64,000 nucleotides of DNA from Tatumella ptyseos ATCC 33301 (GCF_000735525.1 NZ_JMPR01000033.1:46742-110741); one strand, 5' to 3'. Positions 17,016-26,389 are shown, counted from the first letter of the stretch. Translations and numbers: made by a program. The notes: a model not told the origin generated them from the sequence alone.

Positions 17016-17795
17016 TCAATTTTTACTTCGGATAACTTCGGACATCGGGGCAAAAGTGATGCCCTGATTTTCAAGAAGAAATCGGGCCTCCTTCGCCATC
17101 GCGCCCGCACCGTGGGAATCACCATGTACGCAAACCGAATCTATTTTCACCGGGATCCGTTGGCCGTTGACGGTGGTAATTTCTGAGGATCCTATCATTT
17201 GCAGGAGACGCTCACTGGCAACCCGCGGATCATGAAGCACCGCGCCAGGTAATCTGCGGGAGAGGAGATTACCATTGTCAGCATAGGCCCGGTCGAGATA
17301 AACCTCTCTGATCACCCGGAGTCCCTGACGAAGCGCTGCTTTCTCAGTACACATTCCGGGCATAACCACCATCAATAACTCTTTATCAACCTGATAAATT
17401 GCCTCGGCGACTGCGCTGGCCATATCTTCATCCTCAGCGGCCATATTACCGAGTGCACCATGGGTTTTGACATGCTGTAACCGGAGGCCCTGACTCTCAG
17501 CCATAGCCTTGAGTGCACCAATCTGATAAATCATCATATTGCGAATTTCACGGGATGAGAATCCTTTAATCACTCGCCTTCCGAAACCAGTAATATCGGG
17601 AAATCCGGGATGTGCGCCCACAGCGACATTTTTCTGACGTGCATTTTGCAGGGTGGTGAACATGACTTCCGGATCACCCGCATGAAAGCCGCAAGCGATA
17701 TTTGCTGAAGTCACGATGTTAAGCATCTCTTCGTCGTCACCCATTTCCCAGACCCCATAGCTCTCACCCATATCGCAATTCAGGTCAATCAGCAT
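17016..17795 (-). CDS. pxpA: 5-oxoprolinase subunit A (LamB/YcsF family)
   Basis: A 259-aa protein with the diagnostic N terminus LIDLNCDMGESYGVWEMGDD and SANIACGFHAGDP (about 31-43), then VGAHPGFPD and HVKTHGALGNM. PxpA with PxpB and PxpC forms the ATP-dependent 5-oxoprolinase that opens pyroglutamate to glutamate; related lactams are conceivable substrates. In most genomes pxpB, pxpC and pxpA are one operon. Here pxpA is divergent from pxpBC, with 144 bases between, and converges on the dehydrogenase. Confidence 0.9.
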   Translation of the reverse strand: MLIDLNCDMGESYGVWEMGDDEEMLNIVTSANIACGFHAGDPEVMFTTLQNARQKNVAVGAHPGFPDITGFGRRVIKGFSSREIRNMMIYQIGALKAMAESQGLRLQHVKTHGALGNMAAEDEDMASAVAEAIYQVDKELLMVVMPGMCTEKAALRQGLRVIREVYLDRAYADNGNLLSRRLPGAVLHDPRVASERLLQMIGSSEITTVNGQRIPVKIDSVCVHGDSHGAGAMAKEARFLLENQGITFAPMSEVIRSKN

Positions 17796-17880
17796 TTTAT
17801 TCCCCTAATCGTCTGATAATTATATGTTTACAGAATTGATAAGTATTTGCTCTGATACCGTTTATTGACAGTAATACCTA

Positions 17881-17890
17881 TGGTATGCCA
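17881..17890. promoter_or_regulatory. Candidate GntR operator, copy 3 (TGGTATGCCA)
   Basis: The site is in the pxpA-pxpB divergent intergenic region and is the exact reverse complement of TGGCATACCA at 15979-15988. Confidence 0.5.
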
Positions 17891-17939
17891 GAAGTATTCC
17901 ACGAGCTAAGATCAAATATGTATGTCAGGGGGGTTACAG

Positions 17940-18671
17940 GTGAACGATAAGACGCTCCCGGGGGATTGGGTAGTTCAGCCCATTGCAGACCAGGCAATAA
18001 ATATTGATTTTGGTGAAGTGATTAATACCAGGGTCAATGAGCGGGTGACATCGCTGGTTGCTGCCATCAAAAAAAGACAGTTGCCAGGCATCACTGGTTT
18101 AGTGCCTGCTTACCGGTCGGTTACGATTTCATATGACGCATTAATTATTCGTCAGTCAGAGTTAATCCATGTCCTTGAAGAATTAATCGTCTGCGGAAAT
18201 ATGCTTAAACACGCCGGTAAATGCTGGCAAATCCCCGCCTGTTATGGGGGAGAGTATGGCATCGATCTGCTGACCTCCGCATCGGCATTAGGCTTAACTA
18301 CCGATGAGCTGATTTCACTTCATAGTGCTGCTATTTATCGTATTTATATGATTGGTTTTATGCCAGGTTTTGCTTATTTGGGAGGGCTGGATGAACGCTT
18401 ACATTTGGCCCGGCGGACATCCCCACGGGCGGAAGTTCCTGGCGGAAGTATCAGTATCGGCGGGCAGCAATCAGCGATTGGATCTGTGGCTGCACCCAGT
18501 GGCTGGCATTTACTGGCAAGGACACCGGTTAAAAACTTTGATCCAAACAGAGAACAACCTTTCCTTTTTAATGCCGGTGAAAACGTTCGTTTCATTCCTG
18601 TGAGTGAACGGGATTACCTTGATTTAATGGCCGAAAGAGACTTTCAGCCTGAGTGGGTCACTGTAGCATGA
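17940..18671 (+). CDS. pxpB: 5-oxoprolinase subunit B (KipI family carboxyltransferase domain)
   Basis: A 243-aa carboxyltransferase-domain subunit 1 protein. Recognisable blocks are HSAAIYRIYMIGFMPGFAYL, the LARRTSPRAEVPGGSISIGG loop and GSVAAPSGWHLLARTP. It pairs with PxpC to form the ATP-using half of oxoprolinase. GTG at 17940 is preferred because AGGGGGG lies six bases before it; the in-frame ATG at 17922 precedes that site. It is coupled to pxpC by an ATGA overlap. Confidence 0.9.
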   Translation: MNDKTLPGDWVVQPIADQAINIDFGEVINTRVNERVTSLVAAIKKRQLPGITGLVPAYRSVTISYDALIIRQSELIHVLEELIVCGNMLKHAGKCWQIPACYGGEYGIDLLTSASALGLTTDELISLHSAAIYRIYMIGFMPGFAYLGGLDERLHLARRTSPRAEVPGGSISIGGQQSAIGSVAAPSGWHLLARTPVKNFDPNREQPFLFNAGENVRFIPVSERDYLDLMAERDFQPEWVTVA

Positions 18672-19633
18672 ATTATTTTGAAGTATTATCAGCAGGGCTG
18701 ATGTCAACGTTACAGGACAGAGGCCGTTTCAGTTACCAGGATTGTGGCGTTCCTCCATCGGGTGTCATGGACGATTTGAGTTATGCTATTGCTAATGCAC
18801 TGACGGGGAATGATGCCGGTGAGGGAGTTATAGAGTTCACTTTAACAGGCCCCAAACTCAGGCTCTGTGGTGATTCTCCCTGTATATTTGCGGTGACGGG
18901 TGATGCCGTGGTCACGTTGAATGATGTGCATTGCGCCATTTATCATTCTCATCAGATGAACCCCGGAGATGTACTCCATGTTCAGAGAGTCCGGTCCGGA
19001 GCAAGGGGATATATCGCAGTGGCCGGGGGATTCGATGTACAGCCACAACTTGGAAGTGTCTCTACGTTGAGCCGGGCACGTCTTGGAGGATTTGAAGGAG
19101 GGTCGTTACAAAAGGCCGCAAAACTTCCTCTTCGGCCACTCTCTGAGAAGAGGCAATATAATATCACCAGCGACCGGATTTTCCCGCAGAGGGAAAAACG
19201 TCCTGTGCGTGTCGTTCCGGGACCGCAGGATAATTATTTTGATGATGTCGCATGGAAACTATTTACCCGTCAACAATACAGACTTTCTACTCAATGTGAC
19301 CGCATGGGGTATCGTCTCATCGGCGAGCCAGTGACGCATTTGCGGGGGTTTAACATTATTTCAGATGCCATTTCATTGGGGAGTATTCAGATCCCTGGCG
19401 ATGGCCAGCCTATCATTGCCATGAATGACCGGCAGACAACGGGAGGATATCCGAAAATTGCCACAGTCATAAGAGCTGATCTCGCGCGTCTTGGGCAGCT
19501 AAAACCCGGCGATAGTCTCAGCTTTGAGCCGATAACCGTTTCCGGGGCCGAGACGCTTTGGTGTGGCCGGCAAAAGCTTCTGAACGATCTATGCCGTAAA
19601 TTGCGATCAGCGGCCAAATCCACCGATAAGTAA
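18668..19633 (+). CDS. pxpC: 5-oxoprolinase subunit C (KipA family, biotin-dependent carboxyltransferase-like)
   Basis: A 321-aa protein with the family N terminus VLSAGLMSTLQDRGRFSYQ and PPSGVMDDLSYAIANALTGN, a middle RVVPGPQDNYF block and the C-terminal SDAISLGSIQIPGDGQPI and MNDRQTTGGYPKIATVI. These define the carboxyltransferase subunit 2 fold. ATG at 18668 overlaps the pxpB stop. No biotin-binding lysine motif is seen, as is usual for stand-alone PxpC. Confidence 0.9.
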   Translation: MNYFEVLSAGLMSTLQDRGRFSYQDCGVPPSGVMDDLSYAIANALTGNDAGEGVIEFTLTGPKLRLCGDSPCIFAVTGDAVVTLNDVHCAIYHSHQMNPGDVLHVQRVRSGARGYIAVAGGFDVQPQLGSVSTLSRARLGGFEGGSLQKAAKLPLRPLSEKRQYNITSDRIFPQREKRPVRVVPGPQDNYFDDVAWKLFTRQQYRLSTQCDRMGYRLIGEPVTHLRGFNIISDAISLGSIQIPGDGQPIIAMNDRQTTGGYPKIATVIRADLARLGQLKPGDSLSFEPITVSGAETLWCGRQKLLNDLCRKLRSAAKSTDK

Positions 19634-19699
19634 TGCCGGTTTATAGGTCATCAGTGTTAATACCGCCCCTTATGAGCGTCTCCGCGACGGCAGGGGGCA

Positions 19700-19718
19700 T
19701 GACCGCCATTGGCGGTCA
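19700..19718 (+). terminator. Hairpin after pxpC
   Basis: A perfect 8-bp stem TGACCGCC/GGCGGTCA with loop ATT lies 66 bases past the pxpC stop. No T run follows, so termination is uncertain. Confidence 0.35.
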
Positions 19719-19785
19719 GCCTCAGGAACATCCGTAAAGATATCTAGACATCCAGACGCTCATTTTGTAGAGTGTTGATACTTTG

Positions 19786-19799
19786 CAGATACTTATCTG
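19786..19799. promoter_or_regulatory. Inverted repeat ahead of the methyltransferase operon
   Basis: CAGATA-CT-TATCTG is a perfect 6-bp inverted repeat about 33 bases ahead of the first gene of the operon. It could be an operator; no regulator gene is adjacent. Confidence 0.35.
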
Positions 19800-19832
19800 T
19801 ATTACCGGCCAACGATAAACAGCGGGCATTTT

Positions 19833-20735
19833 ATGAGTAAAGAAATCATCATTCTCGACGGGGGAATGGGCCGTGAACTGGCCCGCAGGGGAGCACCTTT
19901 TCGCCAGCCGGAGTGGTCAGCTCTGGCATTGATGGAAGCGCCTCATTTCGTCCGACAGGCACATGATGCATTCATTGCAGCCGGTTCTCAGGTGATCACC
20001 ACCAACAGCTATGCGGTCGTCCCTTTTCATATTGGCGAACAACGTTTTGCAGAACATGGCCCCCGGCTGATCCGTCTGGCTGCGTCTCTGGCCCGTGACG
20101 CTGCGAATGCCGCCGGACATCCGGTGAGCGTTGCGGCCTCACTGCCGCCGGTTCTGGGCTCTTACCGTCCTGATTTATTCAATCCGGAACAGGCCCGGAA
20201 GCTGATGCAGGTAATGATTGAAAATCAGCGCGACGCTGCGGACTTGTGGCTGGCAGAAACATTGAGTTCGCTGGCGGAAGCACACTTCGTTGCTGAGATG
20301 CTTAACGGTGATGACCGTCCGCTGTGGCTCGCGTTTACACTCAATGATGAACTCACCCCCTCCGGCCGGGCGGTGTTACGCTCGGGTGAAGCCGTCAGCG
20401 CCGCAGTATCCATGGCGGTCGGCTGTGGCGCTGAGGCCATTCTGTTTAACTGCAGCCGTATTGAGGTGATGACCAGTGCGGTTTGTGAAGCGCAGGAAAC
20501 ATTACAATCTCTGACCCGACCGGTTGCTATCGGTGTTTACGCCAATGCATTCGACCCCTCGGATGCGAAGCATGGTGCTAATGAAGGACTCAGTGAAATG
20601 CGTAAGGATACCGGCCCGCAGAGCTACCTTACGTTTGCCAGAGAGTGGGTAACCTCAGGTGCTTCCATTATCGGAGGTTGCTGTGGGATCGGGCCGGAAC
20701 ATATTGCGGTACTGAGTAAAACACTTAATAACTAA
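19833..20735 (+). CDS. Homocysteine S-methyltransferase family protein
   Basis: A 300-aa zinc-dependent methyltransferase of the Pfam S-methyl_trans family (MmuM-like). The three zinc cysteines are Cys207 in LFNCSR and Cys283-Cys284 in GGCCG near the C terminus; the N-terminal LDGGMGRELARRG and ITTNSY blocks are typical. MmuM uses S-methylmethionine to methylate homocysteine, but this family has other thiol acceptors and donors. It is the first gene of an operon with a peptide-type ABC importer, which suggests the methyl donor or acceptor is imported; that link is inference. Confidence 0.82.
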   Translation: MSKEIIILDGGMGRELARRGAPFRQPEWSALALMEAPHFVRQAHDAFIAAGSQVITTNSYAVVPFHIGEQRFAEHGPRLIRLAASLARDAANAAGHPVSVAASLPPVLGSYRPDLFNPEQARKLMQVMIENQRDAADLWLAETLSSLAEAHFVAEMLNGDDRPLWLAFTLNDELTPSGRAVLRSGEAVSAAVSMAVGCGAEAILFNCSRIEVMTSAVCEAQETLQSLTRPVAIGVYANAFDPSDAKHGANEGLSEMRKDTGPQSYLTFAREWVTSGASIIGGCCGIGPEHIAVLSKTLNN

Positions 20736-20808
20736 AACAGTGCTGCCCCTGCCTGTTAACGGACGGGACAGCGACGAGGGGAAACCCTCTTTGACAGGAA
20801 TACAGATT

Positions 20809-22353
20809 ATGATCGATCGTCGTTCATTTATTAAAGCGGCCGGGGCTATGTCGGTGGCTGCATCAGCGTCTTCACTCTGGCCACTGGCAGATGCCTTTGC
20901 CGCTACCCCACAGGTCCCTAAAAAAGGCGGGCACCTGGTGGTGGGTATTGATAACGCGTCGAGCACTGACAGACTGGACCCGGCTTTCTGGTTTGAGACC
21001 TACATGTATTTTGTCGGTTCGCAGATTTTCAACAGCCTGGTTGAGATCAATGAACAGGGTGAACTGGCTCCGTCTCTGGCCGAGTCCTGGTCATCCACCG
21101 ACGGCAGTAAGACCTGGATCCTGAAAATCCGTCAGGGAGTTCAGTTTCATGATGGCCGTAGCCTCAGCGCTAAAGATGTGGTGTATTCACTGAATCACCA
21201 CCGTGGTGAAAAATCGACTTCACCGGTAAAAGGGTATCTTGACCCGGTTGAATCGATTGCAGCGACCGGGAACTATGAAGTTACCCTTCGTCTGAACTCC
21301 CCGGATGTAGAGTTCATTTGGTTACTGAGTGATGTTCACTTTGTCGTGACTGCTGAAAACGAAGATTTTGACAAAGGGATCGGCACCGGTGCCTTTATCC
21401 TCGAAAAATTCCAGCCAGGTGTGACCACACTGACCCGGCGTAACCCGAATCACTGGAATAGTGCCCGTGGTCATGTTGACTCGGTTGAAACGCAGGCAAT
21501 GAATGATTCTACGGCCAGGGTTGCCGCACTGGTCAGTGGATCAGCCCAGCTGATCAACCGGGTCAATCCACGTATTGTCAGCCGCATCCAGCATATGCCG
21601 AATATCCGGCTGGTCCGTGCGAAGGATAGCGCTATCTATACCTTCCCGGGACTGATGAACCTGCCACCGTTCAATACGGTGGATGGTCGACTGGCATTGA
21701 AATATGCCATAGACCGTCAGCAGATGATCGATACCGTTCTTGGCGGTTATGCAAGTGTCGCGAATGATAATCCGATCTTCCCTTCGAACCGGTATTTTGC
21801 CAGCGATATTCCGCAGCGACCTTATGACCCGGACAAAGCCCGTTATCATTGGAAAAAATCCGGCTTCAGCGGCCCGCTGACTCTGTCAGTGGCAGATGCC
21901 GGCTTCCCGGGTTCGGTTGATGCAGCTCAGTTGTATCAGCAGTCAGCGGCTAAAGCCGGTATTCAGCTGAATGTTGACCATGTCCCGGATGATGCTTTCT
22001 GGAATGATATCTGGAAGAAAAAAGCCTTTGTGTCATCCAATTGGTCAAACCGTCCGACAGCAGATGCGATGTTATCACTGGTTTTCACCAGCCAGGCCCC
22101 GTGGAATGAGTCAAACTGGCATGTGCCAGCCTTCGATGCCATGGTGAAGGCTGCCCGCGGTGAAAGTGATGAAGCGAAACGTAAGCAGATTTATCATGAT
22201 ATTCAGGTGATGCTGGTGGATCAGGACAGTGAAGTTATCCCGTTGTATGCTGATGCACTGGACGGTTGTACCCGTAAAATACAGGGGTTTACCTCGGTTC
22301 CCGGTATGCCTCTCAGTGGCAACCGTGCGGCCGAAAAAGTCTGGATCGCCTGA
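20809..22353 (+). CDS. Peptide/opine-type ABC transporter substrate-binding protein, Tat-exported
   Basis: A 514-aa family-5 extracellular solute-binding protein (DppA-like). The N terminus DRRSFIKAAGAMSVAASAS is a twin-arginine signal ending near AFAA, so it is exported folded. The family core follows: LVVGIDNASSTDRLDPAFW, SLAESWSSTDGSKTWILKIR, GVQFHDGRSLSAKDVVYSLN. ATG at 20809 has AGGAA upstream and starts the Tat signal; the frame opens earlier at 20740. Ligand unknown; the neighbours (methyltransferase and ThDP decarboxylase) argue against a general dipeptide system. Confidence 0.88.
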   Translation: MIDRRSFIKAAGAMSVAASASSLWPLADAFAATPQVPKKGGHLVVGIDNASSTDRLDPAFWFETYMYFVGSQIFNSLVEINEQGELAPSLAESWSSTDGSKTWILKIRQGVQFHDGRSLSAKDVVYSLNHHRGEKSTSPVKGYLDPVESIAATGNYEVTLRLNSPDVEFIWLLSDVHFVVTAENEDFDKGIGTGAFILEKFQPGVTTLTRRNPNHWNSARGHVDSVETQAMNDSTARVAALVSGSAQLINRVNPRIVSRIQHMPNIRLVRAKDSAIYTFPGLMNLPPFNTVDGRLALKYAIDRQQMIDTVLGGYASVANDNPIFPSNRYFASDIPQRPYDPDKARYHWKKSGFSGPLTLSVADAGFPGSVDAAQLYQQSAAKAGIQLNVDHVPDDAFWNDIWKKKAFVSSNWSNRPTADAMLSLVFTSQAPWNESNWHVPAFDAMVKAARGESDEAKRKQIYHDIQVMLVDQDSEVIPLYADALDGCTRKIQGFTSVPGMPLSGNRAAEKVWIA

Positions 22354-22366
22354 GAAGGTATTACTG

Positions 22367-23356
22367 ATGTCTGAAATTTCCTCGCAACGGCCTTCGGGCC
22401 GTTCATCTTTACTACGCCTGATTGGCTGGCGTCTGGTCTGGGGTGTACTGACCATGCTGGCCGTTTCGCTGCTTATTTTTGTCGGTGTTCAGTTACTGCC
22501 GGGTAATGCGGCGACGGCTATTCTGGGGCAGACAGCCACCCCGGATGCCATTCGTGAACTGAACCTGCAACTGGGGCTGGATAAACCCGCCGTCAGTCGT
22601 TATCTGGGCTGGTTACTGGGACTATTGCATGGCGATTTTGGTCTCAGTTATACCAGCCGTACCGCGATTGCCGGTCCTCTTTTTAGCCGTCTTGGGAATA
22701 CATTGTTCCTTGCCGGGTGTACTGCTGTGATTGCAGTGCCGCTGGCATTGCTGATTGGGTTCCTGGCGGTCCGTTTTCAGGGAGGGGTCATTGACAACCT
22801 GCTTAACGGTCTGTCCCGCACCGCTGTTTCGTTACCGGAATTTTTTTCAGGCTACCTGCTGATTTTTATTTTTTCTATCACGTTAGGATGGGCACCGAGT
22901 AACAGTGCCCTGACGCCGGGAATGGGACTGGCCGATAAGCTCGCAGCGATTTCTTTGCCCTGCATCACACTGGTACTGGCTATCGTCGGACATATGAGCA
23001 ATATGACCCGTGCGGCGTTGATTGCTACGCAAAACGCTGCCTGGGTGGATACCGCTTTACTGAAGGGGCTGTCTCCCGGCCGTATTCTGTGGCGTCATGT
23101 GTTACCGAATGCGTTAGGGCCAGTGATTAACGTGGTCGCCATTAACCTGGCATACCTGATGGTCGGAGTCGTGATTGTTGAGAACGTTTTTGTCTATCCG
23201 GGACTTGGCCAGTATATGGTCGACAGTATCAGTAAACGTGACCTGCCGGTGATGCAGGATTGTGCGCTGTTACTGGCCGGTGTGTATGTATTGCTCAATC
23301 TGCTGGCGGATGTCTTGTCTCTGTTAGCCAATCCGCGGTTGCGTCATCAGAAGTAA
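22367..23356 (+). CDS. ABC transporter permease, DppB/OppB type
   Basis: A 329-aa inner-membrane permease. The first membrane helix follows LRLIGWRLVWGVLTMLAVSL, and the family blocks LPGNAATAILGQ, LGLDKPAVSRYL and the C-terminal EAA-like ATQNAAWVDTALLKGLSPGR are present. ATG at 22367 comes 14 bases after the receptor stop with GAGAAGG upstream; the longer frame from 22229 overlaps the receptor gene and is not used. Confidence 0.88.
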   Translation: MSEISSQRPSGRSSLLRLIGWRLVWGVLTMLAVSLLIFVGVQLLPGNAATAILGQTATPDAIRELNLQLGLDKPAVSRYLGWLLGLLHGDFGLSYTSRTAIAGPLFSRLGNTLFLAGCTAVIAVPLALLIGFLAVRFQGGVIDNLLNGLSRTAVSLPEFFSGYLLIFIFSITLGWAPSNSALTPGMGLADKLAAISLPCITLVLAIVGHMSNMTRAALIATQNAAWVDTALLKGLSPGRILWRHVLPNALGPVINVVAINLAYLMVGVVIVENVFVYPGLGQYMVDSISKRDLPVMQDCALLLAGVYVLLNLLADVLSLLANPRLRHQK

Positions 23357-23386
23357 CCGCAGATGTCGTTTAAGGAATCTGAAAAA

Positions 23387-24205
23387 ATGCCCGCATTAAA
23401 ACCTGTCGCCGTACTGGGACTGACAGGGCTGACCCTGTTTATCCTGATTGCGATTTTTGCCCCCTGGCTGGCCCCGTTTGACCCGGATAAGATTGTCGGC
23501 GGTGCCTGGCAAGCACCCGATGCCCGACTGCTGCTGGGGACAGATAACCTGGGACGTGATTTGTTGTCGCGAATGATTTGGGGCACCCGGGTCTCCCTTG
23601 GGATCACGCTGATTGCCACACTACTGGCATTTGCGGTAGGCTGTTCTCTCGGCTTTATCGCCGGCCTGACAGGCGGTTGGCTGGACCAGCTGATCTCACG
23701 AGTCAATGATATGATAATGGCTGTGCCGACACTTATCTTTGCATTAATTGTACTGGCTGTTTTGCCGAAAACGATGATAACACTGACACTGGTGCTGGGG
23801 TTGCTGGAATCCACCCGGGTGTTACGCGTAGCAAGGTCGCTGGCAGAAGAGGTCGGGGTGATGGAGTTTGTCGATGTGGCACGGTTACGTGGAGAGTCGA
23901 TGGCCTGGATCCTCTGGCGGGTCGTTCTGCCGAATGTACGGCAGACACTGGTCGCAGAGTTCGGCTTACGTTTCATTTTTATTCTGCTCTTTCTGTCCGC
24001 TCTTTCCTTTCTGGGCCTGGGGGTTCAGCCACCGACGGCAGACTGGGGCGGCCTGGCGCGAGATAATAAGGATGGCATTTTATTTGGTGTCTGGGCCGCG
24101 CTGGTACCCGGGGTAGCCATTGCACTGCTCTCCCTTTCCATTAATTCCGTCGCTGACTGGCTGATGAGTGCACAGACCCGTCGCTGGGGAGGTGCTCATG
24201 GCTGA
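23387..24205 (+). CDS. ABC transporter permease, DppC/OppC type
   Basis: A 272-aa second permease. Typical features are the FAPWLAPFDPDK and LLLGTDNLGRDLLSRMIWGTRVS region (N-terminal OppC_N domain) and the EAA loop VEFVDVARLRGESMAWIL-like segment near residue 170. ATG at 23387 has AAGGAA at nine bases; an in-frame ATG at 23363 without a good site is the alternative. Its stop lies inside the ATPase gene start, so the two are coupled. Confidence 0.88.
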   Translation: MPALKPVAVLGLTGLTLFILIAIFAPWLAPFDPDKIVGGAWQAPDARLLLGTDNLGRDLLSRMIWGTRVSLGITLIATLLAFAVGCSLGFIAGLTGGWLDQLISRVNDMIMAVPTLIFALIVLAVLPKTMITLTLVLGLLESTRVLRVARSLAEEVGVMEFVDVARLRGESMAWILWRVVLPNVRQTLVAEFGLRFIFILLFLSALSFLGLGVQPPTADWGGLARDNKDGILFGVWAALVPGVAIALLSLSINSVADWLMSAQTRRWGGAHG

Positions 24206-25808
24206 GCCTTTGTTGCAGATTGATAATCTGGTGGTGACTACGACGGGGAAAAGCCCCCGCCGGCTGGTTGATTCGGTTTCACTTTCTCTGAAACAGGGCG
24301 AAGTCCTGGGGTTAATTGGTGAGTCCGGGGCCGGGAAGTCCACCATTGGACTGGCGATCCCCGGGCATTGTCGTGCCGGGATGCGGATTGAGTCCGGACG
24401 TATTATGTTTAACGGCACTGAACTGACCGGATTATCCACCCGCCGGTTACGTGCGGTCCGTGGACGGCATATTGCCTATGTGGCTCAGTCTGCCGGTGCG
24501 TCATTTAATCCGGCCATCTGTATCGGTGATCAGGTCATTGAAGCCACAATTAAACACCGTATTCTGACACGAGAGCAAGCCAGACTTCGGGCCATGGAGT
24601 TGTTCACAAGGCTCGGGTTGCCGGATCCCTCAGGTTTTTATCAGCGATACCCGCATCAGGTTTCCGGCGGACAGTTACAACGGGCAATGATTGCTATGGC
24701 GTTATGCCCGGGACCGGAACTGGTCATTTTTGATGAACCTACCACTGCGTTGGACGTGACCACTCAACTGGGCGTATTACAGGCGATTTCAGAGGTGATC
24801 CGTACCAGCGGTGTTGCGGCCATCTACATCAGTCATGATCTGGCTGTCGTGGCACAAATCAGTGACCGTATCATGGTACTGCAGCACGGCAAAATGGTTG
24901 AAGAGGCAGCCACAGAACACTTGCTGGAAAACCCGACAAAGCAGTACACACACCAGTTGCTGAGCGCACAGGGGGAGGGTAAACGCCCTTTACCGGCAGA
25001 TCAGCCGGAATTGTTAGGTATCAGCAGCGTCTATGCCGGTTATCACCACCAGCCGGTGCTGAAAAACATCAATTTGTCATTACAAAAGGGCCGCACACTG
25101 GCCATTATTGGTGAGTCCGGGTCCGGTAAGTCGACACTGGGGAAGGTGATCTGTGGGCTGCATCCCAACGATAAGGGTGATGTACTACTGGAAGGGCAGT
25201 TGCTGGGGCGTGGTTTGCGGAGTCGCCCCCTTCGTCAATTGCAGGATATTCAGCTCATCCATCAGATACCGGATACTTCGCTTAATCCGCAACAATCAGT
25301 GGGAGAACAGATTGCAAGGCCGCTGGAATGTTTTACTTCTCTGGACCGCTCACAGCGTGAAGCCCGGGTAAAAGAGTTACTTTTACAGGTAGGTTTACCG
25401 GCAGAGATCGCCGGGCGATTACCCGCAGCCCTTTCAGGCGGCCAGAAACAGCGAGTCTGTATTGCCAGAGCGCTGGCTGCAGAGCCCAGGCTGATTATCT
25501 GTGATGAACCCACTTCAGCACTGGATCCGCTCGTTGCCCGCGATGTTCTGGCATTATTACGGGATATTCAGCAACAGACTGCCGTAGCCTATTTATTTAT
25601 TACCCATGACCTGCAGGTAGTACGGGAAATTGCAGATGAAGTCGCCGTGCTGTTTCAGGGGGAAGTGATCCGTCAGGGACCGGTGAGAGAGGCTTTGCAG
25701 GAGCCTTTGGATAACTATACCCGGCAGTTACTGCGCTCAGTCCCTGAAATGCGCAGGGGCTGGCTGGAGGAACAACGTCAGTTGACCGGAAGTGATAAAC
25801 CGGCGTAA
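24198..25808 (+). CDS. Double-domain ABC ATPase (DppD-DppF fusion type)
   Basis: A 536-aa protein containing two ATPase modules in tandem. Module 1 has Walker A GESGAGKST, signature VSGGQLQRAMIA and Walker B LVIFDEPTTALD; module 2 has GESGSGKST, LSGGQKQRVCIA and LIICDEPTSALD. Fused pairs of this kind occur in GsiA- and YejF-type importers. ATG at 24198 has GGGGAGG upstream and overlaps the preceding stop. With one receptor, two permeases and this protein, the importer is complete. Confidence 0.9.
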   Translation: MAEPLLQIDNLVVTTTGKSPRRLVDSVSLSLKQGEVLGLIGESGAGKSTIGLAIPGHCRAGMRIESGRIMFNGTELTGLSTRRLRAVRGRHIAYVAQSAGASFNPAICIGDQVIEATIKHRILTREQARLRAMELFTRLGLPDPSGFYQRYPHQVSGGQLQRAMIAMALCPGPELVIFDEPTTALDVTTQLGVLQAISEVIRTSGVAAIYISHDLAVVAQISDRIMVLQHGKMVEEAATEHLLENPTKQYTHQLLSAQGEGKRPLPADQPELLGISSVYAGYHHQPVLKNINLSLQKGRTLAIIGESGSGKSTLGKVICGLHPNDKGDVLLEGQLLGRGLRSRPLRQLQDIQLIHQIPDTSLNPQQSVGEQIARPLECFTSLDRSQREARVKELLLQVGLPAEIAGRLPAALSGGQKQRVCIARALAAEPRLIICDEPTSALDPLVARDVLALLRDIQQQTAVAYLFITHDLQVVREIADEVAVLFQGEVIRQGPVREALQEPLDNYTRQLLRSVPEMRRGWLEEQRQLTGSDKPA

Positions 25809-25829
25809 CCCTCCCGTTAAGCAGAAAAT

Positions 25830-25860
25830 GCCTGCCGGACCCGGCAGGCAGGCCCCTTTG
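25830..25860 (+). terminator. Probable terminator after the ABC operon
   Basis: GCCTGCCGG (25830-25838) pairs with CCGGCAGGC (25841-25849), followed by AGGCCCCTTTGT. The T run is weak, so read-through to the decarboxylase gene is possible. Confidence 0.5.
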
Positions 25861-26389
25861 TCTGAGAGAGCCTGAAAAAATAGCCTGCATAGAAGGCTGA
25901 TGCCGGGGCTGAAATTCATGAAAGTTACATAAAGTTACTGACTCTCTGCTTCACAGCGTTTTCATTATGCTTTATTTTCTATTAACGCGCTGACGACGGG
26001 GGGCTTATGCCATTTTCCGGTGTTTGTATCAAAATAACCCCGGCATTCCGGGCGGCCTCAAAACACGGGTGTAATGCCTGCAGCTAAGAAGTCTTCGCTT
26101 TCATCGGGTTACCGGCATACTGATCATAGCCACAACAGCGACGGACTCAGATGACCCGCCACAACCTGTTTACCGGTAATATCGCTCCCCGGGGAGGAAG
26201 ATTTCATGCATGCCCGTCTCCGGGGCGGGAGTTCAGCTACCTTCAGGATAGCCGGGATAACCGGCTATCAGGAAACACCGGCGGCTTCTCAGTGTCGTCT
26301 CTGCCGGATGTCGCAGCCAGAGTCAATGAGGCGGGGCCCGCAGTGCTATCGGCACTGGCAAAGAGCAACAGTCAATGGAGTCTATCGCT
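25861..26389. other. Leader/intergenic region ahead of the decarboxylase gene
   Basis: About 530 bases without a credible gene. A hairpin ATAGCCGG-GATAA-CCGGCTAT lies at 26248-26268, some 120 bases before the decarboxylase start, and could belong to a structured leader. I do not recognise a known riboswitch. Confidence 0.4.
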
